64,000 bases of DNA from Dallia pectoralis (lineage: Eukaryota > Chordata > Actinopteri > Esociformes > Umbridae). Positions 13,398 to 25,900 of the stretch are shown here, piece after piece. Each line of letters opens with the position of its first letter. The first letter of the stretch is position 1. The position numbers and the translations under genes were made by a program. The stretch spans positions 6,549,427-6,613,426 of the forward strand of contig CM055755.1 of NCBI GenBank assembly GCA_029465975.1, written 5' to 3'. Under the pieces are notes generated by a model that saw only the letters and a program-made list of their open reading frames with translations, ran no database searches and had not been told where the DNA came from.

Positions 13398-14214
13398 TAA
13401 TAACAGTGTCCTGTATCCCCCTATTATCTGTCAGTTATAACAGTGTCCTGTATCCTCCTATTATCTGTCAGTTATAACAGTGTCCTGTATCCTCCTATTA
13501 TCTGTCAGTTATAACAGTGTCCTGTATCCTCCTATTATCTGTCAGTAATAACAGTGTCCTGTATCCTCCTATTATCTGTCAGTAATAACAGTGTCCTGTA
13601 TCCACCTATTATCTGTCAGTAATAACAGTGTCCTGTATCCTCCTATTATCTGTCAGTAATAACAGTGTCCTGTAGTCTCCTATTATCTGTCAGTAATAAC
13701 AGTGTCCTGTATCCTCCTATTATCTGTCAGTAATAACAGTGTCCTGTATCCTCCTATTATCTGTCAGTTATAACAGTGTCCTGTAGTCTCCTATTATCTG
13801 TCAGTTATAACAGTGTCCTGTATCCTCCTATTATCTGTCAGTAATAACAGTGTCCTGTAGTCTCCTATTATCTGTCAGTAATAACAGTGTCCTGTATCCT
13901 CCTATTATCTGTCAGTAATAACAGTGTCCTGTATCCTCCTATTATCTGTCAGTAATAACAGTGTCCTGTAGTCTCCTATTATCTGTCAGTAATAACAGTG
14001 TCCTGTATCCTCCTATTATCTGTCAGTAATAACAGTGTCCTGTATCCCCCTATTATCTGTCAGTTATAACAGTGTCCTGTAGTCTCCTATTATCTGTCAG
14101 TTATAACAGTGTCCTGTAGTCTCCTATTATCTGTCAGTTATAACAGTGTCCTGTAGTCTCCTATTATCTGTCAGTTATAACAGTGTCCTGTATCCTCCTA
14201 TTATCTGTCAGGTA
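13398..14214. repeat. 37-bp minisatellite (CTATTATCTGTCAGTAATAA)
   Basis: About 22 copies of a 37-bp unit. Two linked variable sites (GTAATAAC or GTTATAAC; TATCCTCC or TAGTCTCC) mark unit types along the array. Confidence 0.95.
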
Positions 14215-15052
14215 TATCTGTCGTATATTCACCAGACATCCACACACGTGACTGAAAGAAAATGCAGATTTTGAAATTATACGCAGCAAGGAGTTATAAT
14301 GTCACTCACAAGGAAGTGAGTTTAAATCAATTTTGTAAAACAACAAGAGAATGTCAGGCTATTTCTGAACATACTTACAGTTCCCTCAACCGGTTGTTAT
14401 TCTCTCAGCTTGTTGTTTCTGCGTAATGACACAGTTAGATAAAGGGGAAGGAAAGAAGGTGGGAGAAAGAAAGATAGGTGGGAAGGCAGGAGATAAGGAA
14501 AGTAGGAGAGAGGGTAGGTAGAAAGGGAGTAGGAAGGAACTGAAGAAAGAGACAGAAATTAATGGATTAAGGAAGAGAGAGAGAGATGGAGGGAATACGA
14601 GTGGGACAGAGGGAGGGAATGAGAGAAGAGGGGGGTTGAGAGATAGACAGAGGGAGGGAATGAGAGAGAGGGTTACGTGCGATGTGACACGCCTCTGTAA
14701 CTTGCTGGGGAAATCCAGTGCAGCTTCATTACAAGACCTGACCTTGGTTACAATGTTTTTTATCTCCTTCTAAAAAAAGTTCCAAAGATAAGTGGAAAAA
14801 ACAATACGTACGAAAAGAAAACTGGGAAAATAATATGACACTTCCTATCTGGTATATTAAATTGTTTCCACGGGTCACGCGTACATATGGGGCAAGTTGT
14901 TATAGTAAACCGTTCGGTAGGTTATTGTAATTTATCAACACACAATTGTTTTGCCCAGTGTTCGCAAAGTCGCCCATTACAAAAACAAATGATCTGTTAA
15001 GCAAATGTGTTGTGTCAGCATATGGATCATTTAGTGTGTCGTTATATGGATC
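14215..15052. other. unique DNA with purine-rich tract
   Basis: A GGGA/GAGA-rich tract lies at 14440-14675. No gene recognised. Confidence 0.5.
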
Positions 15053-15870
15053 ATTTATCTCGTCTCATCTTCAACCGCTTATCTGGGGTCGGGTCGCAGG
15101 GGCAGCAGCTCTAGCAGGGGACCTCAAACTTTCCTTTCCCTGGTCACATTAACCAGCTCTGACTGGGGGATCCTGAGGCGTTCCCAGGTGGAGATAACCT
15201 CTCCACCAAGTCATGGGTCTTCCCTGAGGCCTCCGCCCAGCTGGACGAGCCAGGAACACCTCCCTAGGTGCCCAGGGAGCATCGTTACCAGATGCCCGAA
15301 CCACCTCCACTGGCTAATTTCTATATGAAGGAGCAGCGGCTCTACTCCCAGTTCCTCTCGGATGACTGAGCTTCTCACCATATCCCTATAAGGGAGAGGC
15401 CAGCCACCTTAAACCACTTTAAACCTATTTTGTCCGCTTGTACACGCAATCTCGTTCTTTCGCTCATCACCCAGCCCTGACCACAGGCGAGGGTAGAAAC
15501 GAAGATTGACCGGTATATCGAGAGCTTTGCCTTCCGGCACAGCTCTCTTTTCGTCACAACGGTGCGATGGATGGATGGCCATAGTCCTAGGCCTCGTTCA
15601 GGATCCTTGCAAGAGTATAGAGCTGGTCCGTTGTTCCACGACCAGGATGAAATCCACACAGTTCCTCCATAATCTGAGGTTTGACTATCGGCTGAACTCT
15701 CCTTTCCAGCACTTTGGAGTGGACTTTGAGAGGTGAGGCTGAGGAGTGTCATGCCCGTGTAATTGGCACACACTTTCTGGTCCCCCTTTTTCCCCACTGT
15801 CCCAGACTCCCACGCAATGCTAAAGAGACGCGTCAACCAACACGTGTCAACCAAGACAGCCATGATGTCA
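15053..15870 (-). mobile_element. LINE copy, internally deleted, RTE/Rex3-like (family tentative)
   Basis: Read on the minus strand from about 15863: KKGDQKVCANYTGMTLLSL is the reverse-transcriptase motif KKGDQxxCxNYRGITLLSL. It is followed after a large deletion by VTKRELCRKAKLSIYRSIF and WVMSERTRLRVQ, typical of the C-terminal part. The 3' untranslated region then runs to the CATCTTCAACCGCTTATCTG end at 15066. The catalytic FADD region is gone, so the copy is dead. Confidence 0.75.
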
Positions 15871-17490
15871 AAATGGCAGGAGGAATCCGATGCTCACAAA
15901 AAATGTAATACAAATTATGCTTGTCTCAGGTTTTTCAAAAACCCCCGGATGAAAGAGCTCTGTAATATAAATGTATGGGCTGACGAGATGTAAGTGGAAC
16001 AGACATGAACCATGTTTATGTCTGGCGGAAACTGAAGAAAAAAAACTTGCAGTCAGTCAGCTGCAACGGGACCTGGATGTTTTGTCATCATTGAAGAAAC
16101 CATGATCTCTGTTTCGTATATATACAAACTATCTTGGAAAACGTTGGTGACCTGTCCGTGACCTGTATCTGAAGTGCAACTGGGTCATGCAACAAGACAA
16201 TGAGTTCATACTGGCAACGCTGTTGGGAATAGTTAAGCAAAACATTCAGTCCTGTGAACGTTAAACTGTATTTGTTACACATCGCTGAGTTGTTATATTG
16301 CTAAGGAATCATAGGTGGATATATACTGAAGCGCTGTTAGCAACGACAGAAGTGCTAACGACCTAGGCTTGTAAATGATTAGTCTAGGTAAAGGTGTAAC
16401 ACATCTGTTCTTGTAGAGTGACAGTGCTCAATCATGCAGTGTTTACCACCGAAGTGTAATGCCCTCTGCCAAATCACCACCATCACGCCGACGACTCTGT
16501 TAGCAGTGGTTACACGATCTGACAGCCGTAGGATGACACACGCTGTTTCTGCGACTAAATATCAGGCTGTAAAATGAATAGTAGACTCTGCTTAATTCAA
16601 ATAGAAAATAATGAGAACACCTATTGAAACTAAGCACTCCCTATTTAACAATGTAGTGTGTGAAATCTGGCGATGGGTACAAAGTCCCCGGACAGCTTCT
16701 ACGGAAATCCCCTACTGCCAACATTGAGTGGGGCATGTACCACCCAAACGGTCAGAATCAGGGCGGGGTTAAGAAATTACAGCCCGCCCCCCCCCAGACC
16801 GCCCCTCCCCCAACCATCAGTCACACACTGATCCGGTAACCCACAATATGACGTCAATGTTTGTTTGTTTTGCCCATTGATCCATGTCTAGCCTGCAGGC
16901 TCACACTATCTGACACATCTGCTCAGGGCCTTACGCTCAGTTTTTTTTAAATCTCGGTTGGTCCTTAGAGCACACACGTGCCAGCCCATGTGTATTTGTA
17001 GAGGTGTGAGAGCTGAGAGTGACGTTAATGACCCAGTCAATCAATGTGATGACGTCCAACCATATTATCTCTGTTGTCTGGGGATTGGCCTTTTCTGCTC
17101 TTTCTGATCATTTATAGGTTGAACACTCAATCATTTAAGACAACCTACTTAGTCGACTGTACAACTTGCAAGAGAGCCATGGCTCATTTGAGAAGGTACG
17201 GCACGATTCTCCGGAATAAAGTACTTGTTCTGTGAACTCATTTCGAGTTTATCTGCAGAACAGGTCGGACAACCCGCGCTTGTCGTAAGGAATGTAATTT
17301 TTCATACATTACAATAGGTATTCCCTGGCTGCAGGTTTCATATTGTGTTTTGAGGAATCATTTTAACAGAAAATAGTCCATTGTGTTTTTTTTAAATAAG
17401 AAATTTAATTTAAATATTATAAATAATTAATACCCAATAATAAAAAATAAAATACCAGCCTATATGCCAGTCATACATGTTTAATAGCCT
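15871..17490. other. unique DNA upstream of egln2
   Basis: No exon recognised. Includes a C-rich run at 16780-16810 and an A+T-rich stretch at 17385-17450. Confidence 0.5.
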
Positions 17491-17544
17491 TGGTCACGTG
17501 ACGACGTGGTTATGTGAACGTGGAGCTGATTGCGTCGCTCATGG

Positions 17545-17591
<47 letters not shown>

Positions 17592-17889
17592 CGGGGCGAG
17601 AGAACCGAGAGACAAGAGGAGGAGAGGAGGCAGATTCTCGGGGTGGAACCATAACCCTTGGAGTCAAACCGAGCGGGTGTTTTTACAGCTCGAGCGCACC
17701 TCTCGTGCCTTAATTCCGCATTAAACTAGATACAAATGTATATATGTTTTGTGCGCATGCGCCATGGGTGAGCGACGTGCGGATATTATAATTAGGCGTT
17801 AACATAAAGGAGAAAAATCTAACATAAGCTGGACGATACCGGAAGTAACAGCGCGCACGCTCTGCGGGTCACGTACGCTCGAGCTCTAG
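17491..17889 (+). promoter_or_regulatory. egln2: candidate egln2 promoter and noncoding first exon
   Basis: A CpG-containing stretch about 0.8-1.2 kb before the start codon. It holds a palindromic NRF1-type site TGCGCATGCGC at 17752-17762, an ETS-type CCGGAAGT at about 17839-17846, and several ACGTG cores (17496, 17504, 17518, 17775). CTCTAG/GTAAGC at 17889/17890 is a good donor, and TTTTGTTTTAG ending at 18488 a good acceptor. I infer a 5' untranslated exon ending at 17889 joined to the coding exon from 18489. No TATA box is evident. The transcription start is not determined. Confidence 0.5.
17549..17589. repeat. (GA)n microsatellite
   Basis: About twenty GA dinucleotides inside the candidate egln2 promoter region, a possible GAGA-type element or simply a polymorphic microsatellite. 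Confidence 0.9.
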
Positions 17890-18677
17890 GTAAGCGGCAT
17901 ACCGGTCAGCTGGACACACAGAGAGACATGTGTTCTGCCTGCTACTGCTGTTATGCGCAGTGGGGGGGTTATTCGACATTATGGTTTGCGACAGAATAAT
18001 GATATTCTATTGGAACTTGAAGTTTAACTCTTAAGTGAATTGTTTAGTTATATGTCTGTAAGGTGTGAGAACAGAGCTTGGCTCAAGGACTGCTTTTGGT
18101 TTTCCTTTACACCCAATTCATTAGGTTAGAAAATGTGCATATAATGACTTGAATCTGTTTTTAATAGCGGCTTTTGTTTCATAAAAATTAAATTGTTGCT
18201 CTTAAATGTTATGTATGAACTAGGGCAGCGAATTAAATACTAAGGCTGTTTTACTGGGTGGTCTATTGCATGCAATCGCACATTTAAATATACTACTACA
18301 TTATATTTGAAGCAATGGCTTATGGATGTTATCTTATAAACGTACGCTGTATTTGTCTAACATGTGCAGGGCACCGTTACATATTTCTTAAGGCATGAAA
18401 AGGCCCAGCGTGAAAATTGCCCCGCTTTCTAATTGTTTTATAATTGTCTTGACAAGGCTAACAATTTATCGTGTGGTTTTTGTTTTAGAGACATCTCTTG
18501 TGCATATCAGAATATATCTCCGCGGAAGAGAGAGGTTATAATATGAAACTTTCCAGAGCTGTGCCACCGCTCGTCTTTAGTCTCTACAGTTGTGCTGTGC
18601 ACTCGTTCTCCCAGTGGCAATAAAATGACGAGAGGACGTGGGATACGTGCGCATCCAGCACCGACAGACGCGATGAA

Positions 18678-19928
18678 ATGGAGAACTTGGAACACACGGA
18701 CCTTTTAAATCCCAGCTCTTCCCACAAGCGCCAGTGTTTCTCTGCCGCGTGCGGGAGTGAGGCAAACGGGGAACACGCGTCAGGTACCGCCGGGTTCCAC
18801 TCTTACGGGCCCAATATGGGACTGAACGGATACTGCGTGGGCACGGCGCCGGCAGGGAGCGCTACGGCGACGGAGTTACTAGCGGGTCTGGCTGCCAAAA
18901 CCGGCTCGCCCGATATCACGGTTTTGAAAGAACCCTCGAAGACCGGCCTGCTGTTCTTTAACGGTGAGATCGTGGCCCCATCCGCGACTCAGGAGGGCGG
19001 CCACCCCGGGGTTATGTCCCAAACTCCGAACGGTTACTCCTCGCAGGTGAACGGGGTTACGGAGGCGCGGAGCGGCCTGATCGCGCGACCCCTCGGTAGC
19101 AGAGCCGGCTTCACAGAAAACCCGGACAGAACGCCCCATGACAATTGCACTAATCTGATGAAGAGAGCCAATGGCGACGTGCGGTTCAGACAGATGCAGC
19201 ATCAGACGCGGAGAGGCGGGGGGGAGTACGGGGACATTGGGTCGGGAATGTCTGGTGAGTGTGGGAGGTCAACGGCCTCCGGATTAGGACCTCTAAGCGC
19301 GACGGAGTCACTGACCTTGGACTATAAACGGAGACGTGTGGTGGAGGGCGACGTTCACAACGCGGAGACCTCCGGGGCGGTCACTCCACTGGTTGCCAAC
19401 GGTGACCACGGCCACCACAACCCTTGTGGCGCCGCCCAGCCACCGACGCCCACCCCCCACAGCAGCAAGCTGTACCCCAACAGACACACCGGACACAAGC
19501 CTGGGCTGCCGGGCCTCGCGGCGCTACCGGGTCAAGCGTCCTCGGTGGAGGCCGGCGGTATCCCTTCTCTACTGCTGCCAACGGGCGACGGCTGGTCAGC
19601 TGAGCATATCGCCCAGCAGTACATCGTTCCCTGCATGCGGTCCTACGGGATCTGTGTGAAGGATAAGTTCCTGGGGCCGCGACTGGGCGAGGCGGTGCTG
19701 GGCGAGGTGGAGGCTCTGAATCGCAGCGGGATGTTCCGGGGCGGTCAGCTGGTCAGCCAGAGGAGCATCCCGTCCAGAAACATCCGCGGGGATCAGATCG
19801 CCTGGGTGGAGGGCCACGAGCCGGGCTGCGTTGGCATCTCCAAGCTGATGGCGTGCATCGACCAGGCCGTGATGTACAGCGCCGCCAACGGGCAGCTGGG
19901 GAGCTGCGTCATCAACGGGCGTACCAAG
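18678..19928 (+). CDS. egln2: egln2 coding exon 1
   Basis: This exon encodes residues 1-417: the variable N-terminus and the first part of the double-stranded beta-helix region, including GQLVSQRSIPSR and RGDQIAWVEGHEPGC, which match the beta2/beta3 loop of PHD enzymes. It ends in INGRTK, then GTGAGC. The frame stays open into the intron to 20168, but that tail has no family similarity. The exon is much richer in G+C and CpG than its surroundings. Confidence 0.95.
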
Positions 19929-22900
19929 GTGAGCCGAGTGCAGGTGCCCGTCCCGGGTCGGACGGGGCCACAGACCTCTGATTTCTCCCATGTCACCGGG
20001 GTATGTCCCATGTCCGCATGCCACTGGCAGATGGACAGCCTCCTGGAGCTGATTAGAGATCAGCGTCTCGCGGGGACTTTGAAAACCGCGAGTGCAATCT
20101 CTCACCCGTATGTAAACAAGGCATTCTTCGGCCTGCTTTGGTCAGGGTGTGTTTGTTTTGTTTGTTAAGTCGATGTCTGTTTGGATGGCTGTGTGTGTTC
20201 CGCGTGCTGGCGTGTTTCCCCGATGACCTTTTCATAGGCTGGGGTTTTTAAGGACATGTGTAGGTTTAGCCTAGTCAGTCTGTGCCCCCTCTGTGCCAGT
20301 CGATATTAAGGCGTAATACTCTTGAGTTTAGTAGCATGTAACTGATCCTACAAGCGTTGACGCTGACAGGACAGCCCTTCTAGCCTGAACAGAGCCCAGT
20401 TGGCACCAGTGCTGGTTGCTCGGTGATTCTGCTCCGTGACGCAGGCCAGGATATTTAAGCCCGCTTGAGTCACGGCACTACGTCTCATTGAGCCCTCTCT
20501 GCATTTGTTCGGTTTTCCACCCAACCCTGTTGCTGTATTTTAGCCCCCATCCACCCGATGGTTAGTTCAGCCAGTGCGTTCGTTTAGGCCCATATAAGCC
20601 GTAATACATTCGAACGGACATTATCTATCGTATGTGTTAGCGCAGCTTTGTGCAATTGAACTGTTATCTTATATCCTGATTCACACGTGTACCAGAGTTA
20701 CCAAGATTCCCAACACTATTTACAGTGACAATAATGGTGGTGTTGCCAGTAGTAGTAGAGGTGGTGGAGTTAGAACTAGTAGTAAGTGTTGTTTAAAGTG
20801 GTAGTAGTGATTGTAGTAGTAAGTGTTGTTTAAAGTAGTAGTAGTGACTGTGGTAGTAAGTGTTGTTTAAAGTGGTAGTAGTGATTGTGGTAGTAAGTGT
20901 TGTTTAAAGTAGTAGTAGTGATTGTAGTAGTAAGTGTTATTTAAAGTGGTAGTAGTGATTGTAGTAGTAAGTGTTGTTTAAAGTGGTAGTAGTGATTGTG
21001 GTAGTAAGTGTTGTTTAAAGTGGTAGTAGTGATTGTGGTAGTAAGTGTTGTTTAAAGTAGTAGTAGTGATTGTAGTAGTAAGTGTTGTTTAAAGTGGTAG
21101 TAGTGATTGTAGTAGTAAGTGTTGTTTAAAGTGGTAGTAGTGATTGTAGTAGTAAGTGTTGTTTAAAGTGGTAGTAGTGATTGTAGTAGTAAGTGTTGTT
21201 TAAAGTGGTAGTAGTGTTTGTAGTAGTAAGTGTTGTTTAAAGTGGTAGTAGTGATTGTAGTAGTAAGTGTTGTTTAAAGTGGTAGTAGTGATTGTAGTAG
21301 TAAGTGTTGTTTAAAGTGGTAGTAGTGATTGTAGTAGTAAGTGTTGTTTAAAGTGGTAGTAGTGTTTGTAGTAGTAAGTGTTGTTTAAAGTGGTAGTAGT
21401 GATTGTGGTAGTAAGTGTTGTTTAAAGTGGCATTATTAATAGTAATTGTGTTGCTTCAGTTTGTTGGGGCTTTCTGGTAGCATGTGAGCAGGACAATAAC
21501 TCAGACGGGGAAACTATAGCCTGTGTTGGGTTCAAGTAAAAAAGAGGAATTAAAAGTATGATACAATAATTGACCTTTCCAATAAACTTTCTGGCCCACA
21601 AATGGATTCTGACACACATATTGGAGGGAACCAAATCTGTCCCTCCAGCCATTAATTTCCCCACCCCTGCTTTTATTCTGCGTGTGGACATTGTCCTTGT
21701 GGGAGAACACATAAGTTTTACCTCTAGCAGCTGTGGTTTAGAGCGGTCACATGTCTGGATGTACACCTCTGCTAGCGTGTAGTAAAGACTGGCCCCGGTG
21801 CTGCGATTGCCTGTGAGGTTATTCTAGTGGCATTTTCAGACGCTGTGTGTTCGAACTGCGACTTCAACTTCCCAGCCACCTCTGCATCCAGGCCGAAGTT
21901 CATGCCTCTATTTCAGTGTGCCAGACAGGCAGCCGACCTGGACCAGCTACAGTGTCCCTGTTTTTATGTTCTACGCCACACTGGTCCGTTCCAGCCTTGG
22001 CATTCCGTGCCAGCCAGAACAGGAACAATGTCCTTGTCTTTGTGATAAGTGGCGTGGTAGAGGACCTCGAATGGAAAGGCAGAGAGGAGACTGTGCCGCT
22101 AAGTTACAAGGTCATTGCACCAGCAGTTCTCTGCTCTAATTGTCTTCCATCCAAATGCATGGTTGTCTATTTCTCATGTCTGTATGGTGTTAGTACATTT
22201 ACGTTTAGTCATCTGGCTTAGGCTCCAGAGCAACACAAAGTTTGTGCTTTCGTCTTAAGTAATAGTAAGTACATTTGACTCAATGAAGCAGTAACAAGCA
22301 AAGTAAGACCTTGAAGCAAAGTAATACAATAAAACCAACGTATTTTGCCTTGTTTTTCGTACAGTTTTTTTCTCATCTTCCCTCTTTCTTTACTCTCTCC
22401 CTTTCCCCTTTATTCCTGCATCTTATCGGCCCCTCTGTAGCTTCTTTCCCCTCCGTTTCCTTGGTAACTGGGCCATACCAAGCATAGCACTGCAGTGTGT
22501 GCCCAGAATAATGCCATCTTAAGACTAGCTAGAGCTGAACCAAACACGTTCTCAGCCAGACAGCTCTAGCCCCCTCCCACCCCCATATCCCAAGAAAGCT
22601 CCACAGAAAAGAGGTGGCCCCTGAGAGGGATGGATAGAGACGGGTAGAGGGGACGAAAACAGAAAGAAACAAAAGTGGATGAGGTATGGGTGTGGTGTGG
22701 TGCGGAAGGAAGGAAGGAAGGAAGAGGAGAAGGAGGCGCGGATTGAGAGGAGGAGCGCCAGCTACAGCCTGTCCTCGGTTCTCCTCTCAGTCAGTCACAG
22801 TGCCACACACACACATACACACACTGTAAAGGAGCTCCTAGCAACGAGCAGCTGACACACACACACATTGGCGTGTAGTTGGGCTACAAAGAACTAAAAG

Positions 22901-25900
22901 GATGAATATGCTACCTGCTCCCACGCATGCCTGTTAGTTTATGGCATGTTGCTTCATCATGGAACCATATTGTGTTCAGACAGAGAGGAAGTGGCGTTTG
23001 GACACTTACAACTATTGTGAAAGGGAGACTAAGATCCCCCCCCTTCCCCCGAGCAAATGAACGTATCCCGTTTTGATTAATTGTCCCCTTTTCACAAACT
23101 CAATTAATAATTTCAAACGGTGACTTCCTGGTGTTTGTCAGCGGGTGTTTGTTACGGGCCGGGTTGGCAGTAGAAGGGACCTGTGATCTCGGTCTTGTTT
23201 TTTCGGCTTTGTACAGCAGGGATGGGTGACTCACTGACTCAGTAACTTTGTTATCCTATGGTGCTTACCCTGACATCTGCACGCAGGCACACGCACACAC
23301 ACACACACATTCCTGTTTGTGTCTGCGCTTGTGTGTGTGCCGATGCCAGCCGCGGGCGTGGGCATTGTGGTGTTTTGATTCATGGCAATGCCCATGGCAC
23401 AGAAAATGGCAGAGGAGGCATGAAATAAATAACTACTTCATCAGGTTTCCGGAAATGTGGGAGTGCCTACACACACACACACACACACCCCTGATGTTAG
23501 TGTGACTCATACATGCAAGGTGAGGTCCACCACCGGGTCTGAATCATCACAGCTGATCAGCTTTTTCATCTCCCAGTAGAGATACTTGACACCCACAGTT
23601 ACATTAAATTAGGCAGACAAGCCACTGTGGATGGAAAGTAATACGAGTGGAGGGAAACAAGTAATGCGAAGTCAGGAGAACGTTGTCTCATTAATTAATT
23701 TGAATTCATTTATATCGCTCAGAATGGTACATTTCATATGTGTCATATTCTAATCATTTACAGGATGTCAGTGACAGTTGAGCTGGTTAGTTATGCCTGC
23801 GATGGCAGCCAGTACCTGACAACCTGTATTGATCTCTGGACATGGTGCTTTCTGTCTTCAACTCACTTACTGTTTCATCCAGAAACACTCAGGTTAGCTG
23901 AGCACACAGAGTTTAACTCAGACACAGCTATTAGGGGCTGATTGGTGCAGAGTTGACTTGCACCGCATTGCACTGTTCAGTCCAGTTCAGTCGACCTGAG
24001 TCCAGTTGAGCCCAGCTGAGTGCATGCCACATCTGCCCAGCCCAGGTCAGTCTAGCAATATACAGTATAACCCACACCAGCAGATCAGCTTTAAACCAGC
24101 CAGTGTGAACTAGCCCAGTGCTACCATAATGCTCTTCCAGCTCTCCTGACGGCCTGCCTGCTCCTGTCTGTCTCTGCCTGCCTGCTGCTCTGTCTGCCTG
24201 TCTGCCTGTCATTAACATCAGACTCTTTTATTTGTTTAGCCCTATCTCCCTTCTGCCTCTGTCGGCCAGCCGTATATCTGCCAGTTTATATGCTATACTA
24301 GCATGCTCTGCACTTTATTACCCGTTTTTCTCAGAACACCCTGTTTCTCTCTGGCCTTCACCTTGGCAGCCAGGCAGCAAGCAGGCAGACATGTAAACCC
24401 GTGCTATAAGGGCTAAATGCTAGTCCCACTGGTGCCCATTAGGTGCAAAGGCACACAGAGTCGGAAGTCAGCCTTGGGGGCACGTGTGTAGGTTTGTAGG
24501 TTGCGCATGTGCACGATGTTTGTCCGTGTGCACGATGTTTGTCTGTTTTGTGTACCCAACGGTGGTTTTGATGTTCCTGCTGTTGGTGACTGCCATGCTG
24601 TCTGTGTCACTATGGTCGGAGTAATTAAGTCTGGGACATTTGCACACAATCTCAGTCCACGAAATACCTCATTTACGAGATGTATATAGACAATGCGTTC
24701 GCCCTCCCATCTGGGACAAAACCTTCACCATCTCTTAGTTGGTGTACTCACCAAGTTCCCATCAATTAGTGAAGTCCGCGCCTTCCGTTTCCTCTCCCAC
24801 TGACATCTTTGCGAGTGAGGTCTGAGGGCGTCACCACACAGCTAAACCGTTCTGAGAGCCTGTTCCGAGCTCAATAGTGTAACAGTGTATATCGGAATTG
24901 GTCTGCATCCTGGCACTGATTGAGTAGCAACGGCAACAGTGAGAATGGAGACTGTGTGATTCCATTCCCAATTCACACGCTTTGACCGTTAAGCTCAACA
25001 ATAGACATAGAATCAATAGAACATATGTCCAGAGTTGGAAGTTCTAAGCTTTTTCCATAGGCTATAATTCTATGGGCAGTTGGGCACAGAATCAGCGCCT
25101 CCGTTTCTATCCCAGAATGCACCCCACATCGGTAGTCCTAAAGGAAGTCACAATCTACTCCTATAAGTTGCTCGAAATATACAAGATTTTTTTTGTTTGT
25201 TAAAGAAACAATAAAAACTCAAGTCAATCTAACCCTGGTTCTAATTTCATAACAAACAGCCTGGCACACAAAGTGGGCAGCCTGGCACACCAGGAGGTCA
25301 CCAGGCACACCAGGAGGTCACCAGGCACACCAGGAGGTCACCTGGCACATGGACATGTCAATAGAGGAAGAAGTAACATTGAGAATGAATATGAACCAGA
25401 TAATTTGCTGACCAGAAGTCATACTGGTTAACGACAAAGGAACTTTGGTGTCGTTCACTGCCAGCACAACCATGACTTGTATTCCCTTTCCCAGACCAGT
25501 ACACTTAATTACAAGACTATAAATCTTACTAAAACTATAAACACTGTTAAATTTGTTTTGGCATCTGTATCCTTTAATAGACACACAAGACTGTTTCTGT
25601 AGCTTTCTATTATGATATATTTATTTTAACTTATGTCAGCGTCGTCAGCTTTTCTGGTGAATGTTTATCAATGTGCGTTGACAAACTGTCGGCGTCCTTT
25701 CACATCTCAAACTTTTGTAGTGAAAATAGGCTTGTCTATTCTTGCCCTGTCAGTTTTATCGACGTCATCAGCTGAATTCTGGATCCAGGTAACAGCAATA
25801 TGCCCGTTCTCCACACACCGACATGCGGGTCTGACGTGTGTGTGTGTGTGCGCGCGCGCTTCGTAAGCAGAATGGCTTGTTGGGTAGACAGGGTCGTGAG

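Noticed and set aside
19929..20168. Read-through extension of egln2 exon 1 by 79 codons
   Set aside because: The GTGAGC donor follows the conserved INGRTK exactly where the family has an exon border; the extension has no similarity.
24501..24689. Possible exon in egln2 intron 1 (MRMCTMFVRVHDVCLFCVP)
   Set aside because: Flanking splice sites are not convincing, there is no family similarity, and exons 1 and 2 join in phase without it.
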